Assembly (NCBI RefSeq): GCF_010015585.1
Contig: NW_022985086.1
Span: 225,813 to 289,812 of the forward strand
From: Eremomyces bilateralis CBS 781.70
Taxonomy: Eukaryota; Ascomycota; Dothideomycetes; Eremomycetales; Eremomycetaceae
Direction: 5' to 3'
DNA: 64,000 nucleotides
Positions 12,384 through 25,493 of the stretch are shown here, one piece after another. Each line of letters begins with the position of its first letter. The stretch's first letter is position 1. Position numbers and translations under genes: made by a program. Under the pieces are notes generated by a model. That model made no database searches. It saw only the letters and a list, made by a program, of their open reading frames with translations, and had not been told where the DNA came from.

Positions 12384-13943
12384 CTACAATCGCTCATCTC
12401 CTTTCTGCCACCCCTTCGGCGACCGCAATCCCGCCCTTTCCGCCACCCCCTCACTCTCCACCGCCATCGCATTCACCTTCGTCACCTCAAACCCGGCAAT
12501 TTGCTTATACTTGCGTCCGACCTCATCGATTTCCTTCTCCGGGACAATGTCATGCACGTGTCTGCCCTGCAGACCGTCCGGCGCTCGCTCATACACGAGT
12601 TGCAGCACTTGATCGGGCCCGTTGGCGCGATTGGAGAGCACGATGGCGGTGGTGGGGGGACGGCGTTGTTTCTCGTAGGCTTGCAGGGCGGAGGCGACGC
12701 CGGCACTGAGGCCGGAGGGGGTTTGCGGGAGGGAGAGGAAGGCGGTGACGAGTGCTTCAGAGTCGAGGATGGCTTGGGAGGCGCCGTTGGAGCCAACTGG
12801 AGAAGGGCATTATGATTATGGATTTGGAGCGATGGGTGGAAATGGACTTACTGGGATACATCGGATGGGCTGCGTCGCCCATCAATGTCATCCTCCCTTC
12901 GCACCACCGATCGACCGGATCGCGGTCGCACATGGGGAACTCATAGACCGTATCCGTCGCCTCGACCAGCTCCTCCACGTCCAACACTTGATCACTCTGC
13001 GTCGTATCCCTCCCCTCCCTCTCATCCATAAACCGCCACCCCACGAATCTTGGCAAGAACTTCTCCCGATCCACCCCCCGCAACCAATCCACCGGCGGCG
13101 GCGTCAAGTCCGGATCCCCCTCGTCCCTTACCCGCAACTCCGCGATCCAATTCACCAAACTCCGACCTTTCCGAAACGATCCCCCGCCGATCGGGTACGC
13201 GATAAACTTCTGATCCGCGTGCCCCGCCCACACCATGCTCCGGCCCGTGAGGAACCCCTTCTCCCGCACCGTGCAGCCGCGCCATAAGATCCGGCCAGAA
13301 AACCGGGGGGGCCCTTCGGTCGGATAGAGCTGCGCGCGGCAACTCGAGTGGATCCCATCGCACGCCAGCAATACATGTCCGCTCGCCGTCGGGATCTCCG
13401 CCGGCCCAACCACCTCGTCCGTTCCCTTGGCCGGTTTCCTCACAAAATGCGCCGTCACCTCCTCCTCACCCTGCTCAAACCGCTCCAACGCGTGATCCAA
13501 CCGCACCGCGCCCTTCCCCAACCGCTCCCTTACTGCATCCAGCAACATCATCTGTAGCTCCCCGCGATGGACGCTGAACTGCGGGACGGCATAACCAGCC
13601 GCAAGACCGCGCGGCTCGCGCACGATGAGCTCGCCGTGCTGGGTGTAGTAGTTCAGGTCGGCGGTCTCGATGGCGGAGGCGTGCAAGGCCGGGAGGAGGC
13701 CAAGGTTGCGGAGGAGGAGAACGGCGTGCGGTTGGAGGTTGATGCCGACGCCGAGGGGGGTGATGGAGGAGGAGGATTCAAAGATGCGGATGGAGGTGAA
13801 GCCGGCAGCGTGGAGGTGGAGGGCTAGGGGGTTAGCTGAGGGTTCTCAGGGGGTGGTCACGGGGGATGTAGGGTACCGGTGGAGAGGCCGCCTATGCCAG
13901 CGCCGACGATGAGGATGGAGAGTTCGGCTTTTGCGTCGCTCAT
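12384..13943 (-). CDS. FAD-dependent monooxygenase, salicylate hydroxylase-like
   Basis: Class A flavoprotein monooxygenase, hydroxylating an aromatic or similar small substrate with NAD(P)H; the substrate is unknown. Exons (5' to 3') 13943-13877, 13823-12852 and 12796-12384 give 483 residues, a usual length. The N-terminal Rossmann motif GAGIGG is at residues 14-19 and is separated from the rest by the first intron (53 nt). The second FAD motif GDAAHPMYP is at ~338-346, and the next exon completes it as IGSNGASQAI. The middle DG motif (LLACDGIHSSCR) is also present. No signal peptide or membrane segment is seen. It is convergent with the demethylase. No secondary-metabolism genes are adjacent, so a catabolic or detoxifying role is only a guess. 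Confidence 0.92.
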
Positions 13944-14618
13944 GGTTGCGGTGGTACTTGGGGATTGGATAATGACGAAACGAAACTCTTCAAACCCCAA
14001 ATCGAACAGAATATCTAACTCCACGAAGCAATCCGCTCATGGTCACACTGACTATGAATCCAACTGTCCTATTTCTCCAGTGGCTTCAGTCCTCACACCA
14101 TACACATAGCACTTCTGTTCAAGTAAGTACCGCGGACACCGTTGCAATTGAAGCTATCGCGACATTGTACAGCGAGAGATCCGAACCTCATTATGCTGGA
14201 TTTTTCTATTTATCCGGCATTGGCGTCGATCTCCACTCCGAGGTCGGCTGGGGCAAGAAATTAGATTGGGATCTCAGTCCTCCGACTCACGAGTCACGCC
14301 TGGTTCACGCAACATATATCTGGGGTCCCCACACAGGGCTTGGATCCCTCGGCTGATTAGCTCGGCTTGTATATCGGGAGTTAGAAGTCTTAGAATGGTG
14401 TACCTTTTATAGACGTGCATGAAGGAATAAAGTTAAGGATATCTATCATTGCTACCACATAATGGTGGAATAAATTATGAACCTCGATGCCAAATGGTAT
14501 ACAACCATTCTCTGGGTATCTTACTCTAACGCCACGCTATGTCGTCAAAATCGTAAAAATGCAATCCAACCAACCCATCTCCAGCAAGACATGCAAAACG
14601 TGCCAAGTATAATACGTG
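13944..14618. other. intergenic between monooxygenase and RAD57
   Basis: Holds the monooxygenase promoter on the left and the RAD57 3' UTR on the right. Frames here are short and unconvincing. Confidence 0.45.
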
Positions 14619-15980
14619 CTAGCCCTCCACAACCGACCGCAGCCCCCCCGCCGTCACCGCAAACTCCCTCCCCTCCCCCTCTGTCGCCTTCGCCCAAGCC
14701 GCAAACACCATCCTCATCTTCCTCATCGTCTGCCCGTCCGCCGACTCGCTCCCCCTGATCAACGTGATCCGTCCGGCGATCTGATTCGCCCAGACGAGTC
14801 CTAGCGCCGGCGTCTTGAGCGAGGATGGGTTTGAGGCGGGGATATCGCCCCAGCCGGTGAACCACTTCATCTGGTGGTCGAGGGTCAGCTCGTCTGGGCT
14901 GTGGATCGATTCTGCTGGCTCCGGGGGAGATGGACGTTCGTCTTTGGGGTTCTGGGTGGGTACTGCGCTTCCGCCATTGCCATTTTCCGGATGCGGTCGG
15001 GGGTTGGGAACGGATGTCGTCAAGAACCGGTCGGCGACTTGATTCGCAACGACGATAGCGATGTTGTACTTGGTGGCGGTCTGTCGTAGAAGGTGGCCGA
15101 GCTGGATGAGCTGCACTCGTCGGTCGGCCATAGCCAAGCCCGGACTTCGCTTCCGTTTTCGTGGTGCCAGTGGCCCCAGCTGGTGGCCATCGGAAGGGTT
15201 ATCGAATTCAGCTCGGAAGTTCGCCGCGATAGAATCTATCACAACAAGTCCGACGTTGTGTCTTTCGATGGCGACCGGAAGCTGGTAGCGAAGAATGTGG
15301 TCTTGCGCCTCGAGATCTGGGGTTTGGATTGCGAGGACATTCTGTAAAGACGGCCGGGACTTTTGTGGAAGCGTAGAGAAGCCGGGCTGGGATAGCATCT
15401 GCGTGAGACGGGTGGTCGATAGCGGTGCTTCGGTCGAGATATATATGGCGGTCTTGCCGAGTCCGACGGGAGCAGGAAGTTGGACGTTGAGAAGGAGAGT
15501 AAGAAGTAACTGGGTCTTCGCGGAGCCACTGAGAGGAATCAGCAAAGAGTATCTACAGTGGAACAAGCCATGCTTCAAGAATGGATTGCCAACATACCTC
15601 TCACCGGTGACCTCTGTCACATAACCCGTAGGAAATCCTCCACCAAGGACCTCATCAAATCCGCCATCCGACATGCTGATGAATTCACTCGTCTGATTCG
15701 TCCCGTCTCGACGCGTCTCTTTGTCACGTTCTACAACCTCTACACTCTCTGCCCCTTTTCCATCATCCAGGCTCGCTAGCACGTCCGCTTGCAGGGCATC
15801 TTCAATCGCCGTCACCATCAACCGCAGCTGCGAAAGTGGGACCTTTGCGCGATCCGCGAGCTTGCTGGGCTCTTCGGTGACCAGGTCCACGCAAGCGATG
15901 CCGTTTTTCTCGAGGGAGTAGATGAGGTTAGAGAAGGGGGAGAGGTCGAAGTTCGGGAGAGTGTGGTAGATGTCGGTCAT
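14619..15980 (-). CDS. rad57: RAD57-type RecA/Rad51 paralogue
   Basis: Nuclear recombination mediator; with its partner Rad55 it stabilises Rad51 filaments during double-strand break repair. Exons 15980-15598 and 15528-14619, with a 69-nt intron that stays open in frame, give 430 residues. The N-terminal helix-hairpin-helix-like part (~1-60) precedes the RecA core, with TGYVTEVTGE before the P-loop and a Walker B strand (VGLVVIDSIAA). Splicing forms the P-loop GESGSAKT across the junction; its usual GKT is AKT here (see findings). The later VANQVAD segment is the typical RecA-core strand. The gene is divergent from the hydrolase at 16633. XRCC3-like is the alternative name for the same family. 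Confidence 0.88.
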   Translation of the reverse strand: MTDIYHTLPNFDLSPFSNLIYSLEKNGIACVDLVTEEPSKLADRAKVPLSQLRLMVTAIEDALQADVLASLDDGKGAESVEVVERDKETRRDGTNQTSEFISMSDGGFDEVLGGGFPTGYVTEVTGERYVGNPFLKHGLFHCRYSLLIPLSGSAKTQLLLTLLLNVQLPAPVGLGKTAIYISTEAPLSTTRLTQMLSQPGFSTLPQKSRPSLQNVLAIQTPDLEAQDHILRYQLPVAIERHNVGLVVIDSIAANFRAEFDNPSDGHQLGPLAPRKRKRSPGLAMADRRVQLIQLGHLLRQTATKYNIAIVVANQVADRFLTTSVPNPRPHPENGNGGSAVPTQNPKDERPSPPEPAESIHSPDELTLDHQMKWFTGWGDIPASNPSSLKTPALGLVWANQIAGRITLIRGSESADGQTMRKMRMVFAAWAKATEGEGREFAVTAGGLRSVVEG

Positions 15981-16632
15981 GGTGTGATGGAGGAGGGGAG
16001 AGATGCGCTGCTCTGCTCATCCAACAGAAGTTGCGGGGAAGATGCGGGAGGGTTGCGTGGAAGTGGCATCCTGATATCAAGAACTTGGATGGTCGGCTGA
16101 ACGATATAAGTCCATGGATGGAATGGATGAAGTGAAGATATTTGGAGAGGACTCTATTGCAGATTATATAACAGTGATGCCTCTCCCGTTATGGTCTCGC
16201 GAAGTCCGATGCTCGGCTGGTTTATTTACTACATGGGCGATGGTATTGTATCAACTTTCTTCAAGTCCACAACAGTCACAGCAACAGCACCATGTTTCAA
16301 GTACCGTTGCCTCGCTTGACCTGCTCAATTGCCTACAAAGATAATTGGAATAGGTTTGTAAGCAGTAAGCAGTAAGCAGTAAGCATCATTGCAGCAAAGT
16401 GGAGAGGATCGCAAGCTGCTTCCCGCCCCCAAAAGGCCTCATCTAATTAGGACAGGGGAGAGATACGTACGTATGTACAATCCTCAACAAAGAGTCATTT
16501 GTCCTATTCATTTTTTCTAGAAGCATAAATATGAAGTGTTACTACAATTCTTAGCAAGTCCTGTTTGCCCTCAATATCAATTGACGGCTCTATACCATAC
16601 GGAGTACGGTACCACGCATCGCAACCGCGACC
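15981..16632. promoter_or_regulatory. divergent promoter region, RAD57 / alpha-beta hydrolase
   Basis: Shared 652-base region between two divergent genes. It contains four tandem copies of GTAAGCA at 16358-16385 and a TACGGAGT octamer at 16598-16605, about 30 bases before the hydrolase start. No experimental promoter element can be asserted. Confidence 0.5.
16358..16385 (+). repeat. 4 x 7-bp tandem repeat GTAAGCA
   Basis: Four perfect head-to-tail copies of GTAAGCA. The unit resembles a 5' splice donor, but no exon boundary is evident here. Probably a microsatellite. Confidence 0.9.
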
Positions 16633-17562
16633 ATGTCTGAACCCCCGAAAGCCCACACCTGGCCCACCTACCTCTTCTACAAACTCCTCTTCTCCCTCCC
16701 CTTCTCCTTTTTCTCTTACTTCCGCGGCCTAACCCGCCCCTCTCACCCGCACACCCTCCTCCATATCCCCTCCCGCGACCCAAATCGCACCATCCTCGCC
16801 CATGTCTACGCCCCCCCCTCCCCCTCCTCCCCCTCCCCCATCCTCCTCAACTTCCACGGCTCCGGCTTCATGATCCCCATGCACGGCACCGACTCCCTCT
16901 TCTGCCACCGCGTCGCCCACGAAGCCGGCTACACCGTCATCGACTGCTCTTACCGCCTCGCCCCCGACCACCCCTTCCCCTGCCCCGTCGAAGACGCCGA
17001 GGACGCCCTCGCGTACGTCCTCGCCCACCCGGATCGCTACGACCTCTCCCACCTCGCGCTCTCCGGGTTCTCCGCAGGCGCGAACCTCGCGCTGGTGCTT
17101 GCGCATCAATCGTCGGCGCGGTACCCGAAAGCAGCGTTGGGGAACGTCAGGCTGATCGCGTTCTACCCGCCGACGGACCTTAGCATCGCGGCGGAGTCGA
17201 AGAAGACGCCAGACGGGAAGGCGGGGACGTTGCCGGCGGGGATCATGAAGGCGTTCAACGCGGCCTATGTGCTGCCGGGGCAGGACATTGGGGATCCACG
17301 GATATCACCGGGGCGGGCGGCGGTGGGAGATTTTCCGGCGGGGATGGAGAGCTTGTGGGTGACGGGGACGAAGGATAGTTTGTTGGCGGAGGCGGAGGAG
17401 ATGGCGGGGCGATTGGAGGGGAGTGGAAGGAGGGCGACGGTGAAGAGGGTGGTGGGGGGGGATCATGGGTTTGATAAGAAGACGGAGGGGAAGATTACGG
17501 CGGAGGAGAGGGAGGGGAAGGAGGAGTCGTATCGGATGGCGGTGGAGTTTTTGAAGTTGTGA
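16633..17562 (+). CDS. alpha/beta hydrolase, hormone-sensitive-lipase-like esterase
   Basis: Intronless, 309 residues, ester hydrolase of the HSL/acetyl-hydrolase family. The oxyanion-hole motif is HGSGF at residues 75-79 (commonly HGGGF, so one Gly is Ser). The nucleophile elbow GFSAG has Ser147, the acid is Asp248 in GTKDSLL and the base is His278 in GDHGF. A hydrophobic stretch at ~13-30 (YLFYKLLFSLPFSFFSYF) could anchor it to a membrane. Third codon positions are nearly all C to about 17080 and nearly all G after that, a striking switch discussed in the findings. Substrate unknown. Confidence 0.92.
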   Translation: MSEPPKAHTWPTYLFYKLLFSLPFSFFSYFRGLTRPSHPHTLLHIPSRDPNRTILAHVYAPPSPSSPSPILLNFHGSGFMIPMHGTDSLFCHRVAHEAGYTVIDCSYRLAPDHPFPCPVEDAEDALAYVLAHPDRYDLSHLALSGFSAGANLALVLAHQSSARYPKAALGNVRLIAFYPPTDLSIAAESKKTPDGKAGTLPAGIMKAFNAAYVLPGQDIGDPRISPGRAAVGDFPAGMESLWVTGTKDSLLAEAEEMAGRLEGSGRRATVKRVVGGDHGFDKKTEGKITAEEREGKEESYRMAVEFLKL

Positions 17563-17680
17563 GGGGAGGTAAGGTGACTTCTACGATATGGATCTATGTG
17601 CTTTATCCCGCTTAAAATGCTTCGAATGTAAACAGTCGCTAAGTGCCAATTCCCCCATGGAACCGTACCAGACACAATCC

Positions 17681-19386
17681 CTACCCCTCCGCCAGGAAAT
17701 CCCGCAACTCAAACCCAACAGTCCGCCCCAACGCCGACACGTAATCCCAGCTATAGTTCGTCCGCCATTTACACCCCGAGTCCAGCACGTCCGCCCCCGC
17801 CGACCCCGACCGCAACAGCAGCCGCAACGTCGTCAACGTCGCTACCTGCGTCAGGAGATCCGCCGTCGGCGGCAGCGGGTCGGGGACGATGGCGTGCAGG
17901 ATGGCGAGCATGCGGTCGACGGGGAAGGGGGACGGGCCGAGGAGAGTGCGGGGGATCTAGATGTAAGGTCAGTGATGCTCGGGGGGAGTGAGCGAAAGAA
18001 TTGGCGACATACCTTTCGATGCTTCTGGACCTTTCCCGTATAAGATTTTCGTCTTCGTTTCTTATCCGTCGACTTGGCGAAGAACATGAGGTCGGTTCGC
18101 GGCGGATTATACGACGCCAGATATGCCGCGCAGAGGATATACTTGGAGTAATACGGTAGGTTTTCCGAGCCTGTTCGCATTGAGCGTCAGTCATCGCACC
18201 CCGCCAACGCACTAGCTATAAGGAATGAAGCAACATACCCTCCTTCTTCTCCTCCCCCAAATTCCTCCCTAACACCCTCCCAACACCTACACCCAATCCC
18301 TCCTCTCCCTGCACCAAACCCCTCCCCCCCACCACTAACCTCGCAAAATCCCTCGTCCCAAACTCCCCCTCCCTCACCCCCTCCGTAAACCTCCCCCACA
18401 ACCGCCCACACACCTTCCTCAAACTCACCACATCCCTCGCCGCCCCCTTCCCAAGCGTGTCCCACATCAGCGCGGTGAACCGGCCCCACAGCCAGGCGCT
18501 GTCGTCGGCGGCTTGCTGGGCGGTGTAGCCGGTGGTGTCGGTGATGGAGGGGAGAGATGCGGGAGGGAAGATGGGGAGGGGGGAGAGGGAGAGGAGGTGG
18601 AGGGATTGGGGGCGGGTGTAGGCGGGGAAAGGGAGGTGGGGGATATGGGTGTGGAAGAGGGAGGGGTTGGGGATGCGGAGGGTGAAGATGAGTGAGAGAT
18701 TTGGGATCTAGAGAAGGATGGTTAGCAGTGGATGGAGTGGACGGGGTGGGGTGGGAGTCACTCGTTCTCCGATTCGAGCCAATGCCGGAATCAACATCGT
18801 CGACGCCTCGCGCAGTCGATCGATCCCCTCAAACACCAACACCAGCCTCTTCCCCTTCCCTTCTTCCACCCCTTCCTCCCCTTCGTTCAAACCCCTCTTC
18901 CCCCCTTCTAACCCCCCAATCACCTCCCTCAACACCCCCTCCAATCCCGCAACATTCTCACACCTCCACTCCTTCCCCTGTTCCCCAACTACCCCCACTG
19001 CCCCTCTCGCAGCCCTTACCGTCTCCTCCAATACCTGCCGCCCCGTCACGCATTCCGCGCACCTGATCACCGCATACGGCCGCTCGGATTCCTTGAGGAC
19101 GGCGGTAAGGACGAGGGATTTGCCGGTCGAGGGGAGGCCGTGGAGGCAGAGGAGGCGGGGGGAGGGGAGGGGGGACTGGTTTGGGTTAGTTAGGATATCA
19201 GGCTGTGAGTTAGGTGGGTTGGTAGGAGGGGATGGAGGGGGGAGGTGAGGGAGGTTATTAGAGTTAGGGTGGTGATATGGTGTAAATAGAGGTACGTACC
19301 GCATATAGGGTGGTTAGGGCACGGATTTGTTGGTCGCGGCATGTGATTTGGGAGGTGAGGAGGTCGATGATCTCGTTTGGGAGCAT
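17681..19386 (-). CDS. orc5: origin recognition complex subunit 5
   Basis: Nuclear ORC subunit that marks replication origins and helps load MCM. Modelled exons 19386-19300, 19175-18762, 18707-18239, 18170-18013 and 17956-17681 give 467 residues, close to the usual size. The AAA+ N-terminal part starts [12 protein letters not shown] and has the Walker A motif GLPSTGKS, then [11 protein letters not shown]. The C-terminal part holds the ORC5 signatures [18 protein letters not shown] and [13 protein letters not shown]. The second exon could start at 19202 instead of 19175: both acceptors are in phase, and the shorter form gives the more typical LPSP...LHG spacing. The gene is convergent with the hydrolase, with a gap of only 118 bases. 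Confidence 0.88.
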
Positions 19387-19973
19387 GGTAGGTATGATGG
19401 GCGCGAATTGAGTGGTATTGTCGATTCTATTGCTCTGCGCGTTGAGATGGGAGGTGAGGTGGATGGGGACGCGGTGGCACGTGACTGACGTTTCGCTCCC
19501 AGCGTCACATTGATATCAGGAGTTTTAAGCCAGTTGGGTTTGGTTTACGGTTTACGAAGTGGAGGAATTACTTTGGTGGTCATTATGAGGGATTATTATA
19601 CATATGATCACATCCACTCCAAATCCGAGAAGCACAAATCAAAGACCTATGAGAGATTTCGCGAACTAAGTGTTACAAGAGCGCACCGCTGACTAGTCAT
19701 CTATCAACCACCAAACACATCGACTCTCCTCGCCCCATACACACACATACATCCACCGTCCGTCTACTTTTAGTTTGCGCAGAAAGGGTCCCATCGATCC
19801 CATGCCAGCCGGCCTGATATTTCTGTACAAAAAATGGGGATGGGTGGGGTCAAGTGGACGACAGAAAGCAGGGGAAAACAGGATGTGACGTTCGCCTCGT
19901 GGGGGATTGGCGTGGAGGAGAGGAGTCACGGTCCAGTTCTAGAACTGCTGCCCTCGTGGAGGAGTGGGGTTGT
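19387..19973. other. intergenic between ATP2 3' end and ORC5 start
   Basis: Both neighbours are on the minus strand, so this should hold the ORC5 promoter (right of ORC5, left part here) and the ATP2 3' UTR. No gene-like frame seen. Confidence 0.45.
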
Positions 19974-22060
<2,087 letters not shown>

Positions 22061-22637
22061 GGTGAGTGATTGGGAGATGAGGAACGTTGATGGGATGGAG
22101 GGAAGGGGATGGGGAGATGGAGAGATGGATAGGAAAGGATTTGAAGGTGAAGCTGGGAGCTTTGTTGGAGCAGATTTGCTGATGGGCCACGGGAGAGTTT
22201 CGGCTGGGAGGAGGAATATGGTGGCTGTGGTCCGCTGGAGCTCAGGTCACGTGGTGCATGCCTCCCGGCTCTCTACGAAAGGATTGTCCAGGGATCCGAG
22301 GCCGAGCATATCGTTATGTCGCACATGGTCTACATTGGCTTCTACATTGGCTTCTACATTGGCTTCTCAGGTTTCTTAGAGTAATGAAATTGGCCAGAGT
22401 TAATTCAACAACCTTAAAGACCATGCAGTTCGCTGCCTAGACGGTTGGATGTGGTTCTTCTTCGCCATCACCTCGTAAAAGACTACACCGGAAAGGCCGA
22501 GGGACCTGAACACGACAGAGAGGACTTCCAACAAAGTACAATATCACGGAGAAACATAAGATATCATATTCCATAAAGGTTTTCGTAAAGGCTCCATAAA
22601 GGTTCCAGCTATACTCCGATAATTCATCCCCCATCAC
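22061..22637. other. intergenic, ATP2 promoter and ClpX 3' UTR
   Basis: Holds the ATP2 promoter next to 22060 and the ClpX 3' UTR on the right. It contains three perfect 12-bp copies of TACATTGGCTTC at 22331-22366 and imperfect copies of CCATAAAGGTT near 22573-22605. Confidence 0.5.
22331..22366 (+). repeat. 3 x 12-bp minisatellite
   Basis: Three exact tandem copies of TACATTGGCTTC in the ATP2 upstream region. Copy number is likely polymorphic. Confidence 0.9.
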
Positions 22638-24782
22638 CTAACCCATCCCGCCCGCAACCTCCCCATACCGCCCATTCCGATATTCCTCAAACGTACTCAC
22701 ACGCGCTCCCACCCTCCCCTCCCTCCTCACCCTCTCCGCCTCCCTTTCCCCCTCCCACTCTCCCTCCCACTCCCTCTCCTCCCTCCCCACCACCTCCTCC
22801 ACCTTCCCCCCCATCCCCCGCGCCAAACACACCGCCGGCCCCTCCAACCTTGCCGTCTCCCCCACCACCACCACATGCCTCGTCGTCCCCCCCGGCGCCT
22901 CGAACATCGCCTCTCCCAACACCCCCTCCATCACGCTCCGCAGCCCGCGTGCCCCCGTCCCCAACCGCAGCGCTGTGCGCGCGATCTCAATCAGCGCCGG
23001 GCGGGTGAACCGCAGTTTAATCCCGGAAAGAGCAAATAGCGCGGCGTATTGTGCGACGAGGCAGTTTTTCGGCTCGGTGAGGACGCGGAGGAGGGCGGGG
23101 AGGGAGAGCGGCGATAGGGCGGCGTGGATGGGGATGCGGCCGGTGAGTTCGGGGATGAGGCCGTATTTTTGGAGGTCGGGGGGCGTGAGGAGGTCGAGNN
23201 NNNNNNNNNNNNNNNNNNNNNNNNNNNNNNNNNNNNNNNNNNNNNNNNNNNNNNNNNNNNNNNNNNNNNNNNNNNNNNNNNNNNNNNNNNNNNNNNNNNN
23301 NNNNNNNNNNNNNNNNNNNNNNNNNNNNNNNNNNNNNNNNNNNNNNNNNNNNNCGGCGGAGTGGTCGGGGGAGTAAAAGGGGAGGTGACGGCGGAAGAGG
23401 GCGAGGTCTTCGGGGTCGTTGGAGAGGAGGGTCTCGTGCGCGCCGTCTTTTGCTTCTTTGGCACGCACGTCAGCGCCGAAGCCGATGGAGCCGCTGCTGA
23501 TCCGGCTGAGAATCATCTTGTGCAGCCCGATGAACGCCCCCGTGAAGATGAAGAGGATGTTGTCCGTCCGCACGTTGAACACCTCCCCTTTCCCCCCGCC
23601 GCCGCCGCCGCCCATGTTCGAGCTCGTGTTCACACTTCCGGACACCGGATTCGATGGAAACCCCGGCCCTGGCCCCCCCCCGCTCTGCCCACCCCGTGAA
23701 CCACTCCCCCCCTTCTCCGGCTTCGCATGTATCTGCAATGTTGTCCCCTCTACAATCTTCAACAATGCCTGCTGCACTCCTTCCCCACCAACATCCCTTC
23801 CCCCCGTGACCCGCCGCGTCGCGATCTTATCGATCTCATCTAGCACGATGATGCCCCGCTCGGCGCGCGTGACATCGTAGTCGGCGGCGGCGAGCAGGCG
23901 GGCGACGCAGACGTCGGCGTCCTCGCCGATGTAGCCGGCTTGGGTGAAGGGGGTGCAGTCGGAGATGGAGAAGGGGACATCGAGGGCACGGGCGAGGGTT
24001 TTGGCGAGGAGGGTTTTGCCGACGCCGGTGGGGCCAAGGAGGAGGACGTTGGATTTCTCGAGGGTGGGAGGCTCGGGGAGGGTGGGTTGGGGGTGGAGAG
24101 GATGGGTTTGGGAAGCTTCGGAGAGGATGACGTGAGGGTTTAAGGGACGTCGGGAATGGGCGTGGCGAGGTGGCTGGTCATGGCGGATATCGTCGTCGAT
24201 GGCAGGGTAGAATTGCGTGGTTTGCTGGTCAGGGAATTCATCTAGATATCAAACATCAGTCACTGCACCGCAATCCAATCGAGCATCCATACGATCCGTA
24301 CCTTCAACCGGATGCCGCCCCAATTCCCTCCTTGCCTGCTGCGCCGCCATCTCCTCCACCTCCGCATCCCTCCTCTCCAGCTCCCTCACCCGCTGATAAT
24401 GATTATACACCGCGACACTCAACACCTTCTTCGCGCGCTCCTGCCCCACCACAAACTGATCCAAATGCTCCTTCAGCACTCGTGGCGTGATCCTCGGCGC
24501 CCCGACCGTCGACACCCCGTCCAGCGGCCCCCCCGTCGGTCCTCCCGGCTCGTAGACCCCGGTGAACGGCTGGTTATTGAAGTCGGAGCGCGAGAAGTGG
24601 CCAGAGGGGACGCGGGGGGTGGTGGAGAGGTGGCGTGCTGCAGGGCGACGGGTACGGGCATGGAGGGGAGGGGAGGGGAGAGGAGCTGTGGATCGGAGGG
24701 AGGCGAGGGCGATGTAGGTGAGGCGGGCTTGGGGGGAGATGGGCATGGTGGAGATGATGGGTGGAACACGGCGAGCGGTCAT
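22638..24782 (-). CDS. mcx1: mitochondrial ClpX-type AAA+ unfoldase (with assembly gap)
   Basis: Matrix protein unfoldase of the ClpX/Mcx1 family. Exons 24782-24302 and 24241-22638 give about 694 residues including 51-52 unknown ones. The start chosen, Met at 24782, begins an Arg-rich presequence; a longer form from 24839 is possible. The N-terminal zinc domain of bacterial ClpX is not seen. Walker A is GPTGVGKT, followed by [17 protein letters not shown], Walker [12 protein letters not shown], and the sensor region [11 protein letters not shown] Gly/Ser/Pro-rich insert (~residues 300-340) interrupts the core before the [16 protein letters not shown] strand. The N run falls between PFYSPDHSA and LDLLTPPDL; both flanks are in the same frame. 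[11 protein letters not shown], the pore-proximal ClpX signature, follows. Fungi often lack ClpP, so it may work without a protease. Confidence 0.93.
23199..23353. other. assembly gap (155 N)
   Basis: Run of undetermined bases inside the second ClpX exon. Flanking frames agree, so the estimated size is at least frame-compatible. Confidence 1.
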
Positions 24783-25493
24783 GCGGAGGGACGATGAGAG
24801 TTTATCCTGATATGGAGATGGGAGGTCAAGTTGAAGCATGCATCCGAACCGGTCGGTATGTCGAGCTCCGAGAAGGGAGAGCGGGGTGAAACTGGGCGGT
24901 GAGTACGGAGTGACAAGTGATAAAGAACGTCCGGATGTAGATGGGGGTGTAACTTCAAGGCTGGAGTTTCATCTTAAGTCGGGTTGAATTCTACCATCTC
25001 AGACTCAAGAAGCCGTATCAAAGAATGGTCCATATCAAAGGTAGGGGAAGAGATAAAGAGCAGGAGAGTTGCAGTAGAAACGTGTTGACTGCTCCCCTCG
25101 AAGCTCATCTGACCAACGAGCAGAGCTCCCAGTTCTGTCTCATTGCTTCTCACTCAGTCTTATGGAACACCACTTATTACTGGGATTCGACGGGAACTAT
25201 ACCGTATCAAGAGCAGTGGGGGAATGGAAATTATGACGTTGAATTGACAGAGGAGACAATTGTTGTGAAGGCCATCCTCAACATCTTGTACAACATTTCA
25301 ACAAAGTTCCTGTCGCCTCCATCTTGCGATCAATTTATACCTGTCCTTGCCCTGATACTTCCGATAAAACGGAAGATTGCTCTGGTTCGTATCTGAGAGT
25401 TGTAAATCTTCCTTTTTCTCGTGTGCTTTTTCCATTCATAAAGTTGAAGTTTCACGTACTTGTCTCTCCAGCCCCGCGCCTTGTCATACGGAC
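24783..25493. promoter_or_regulatory. divergent promoter region, ClpX / glycogen branching enzyme
   Basis: Shared upstream region of two divergent genes. Contains a TACGGAGT octamer at 24904-24911. No other element can be named with confidence. Confidence 0.45.
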
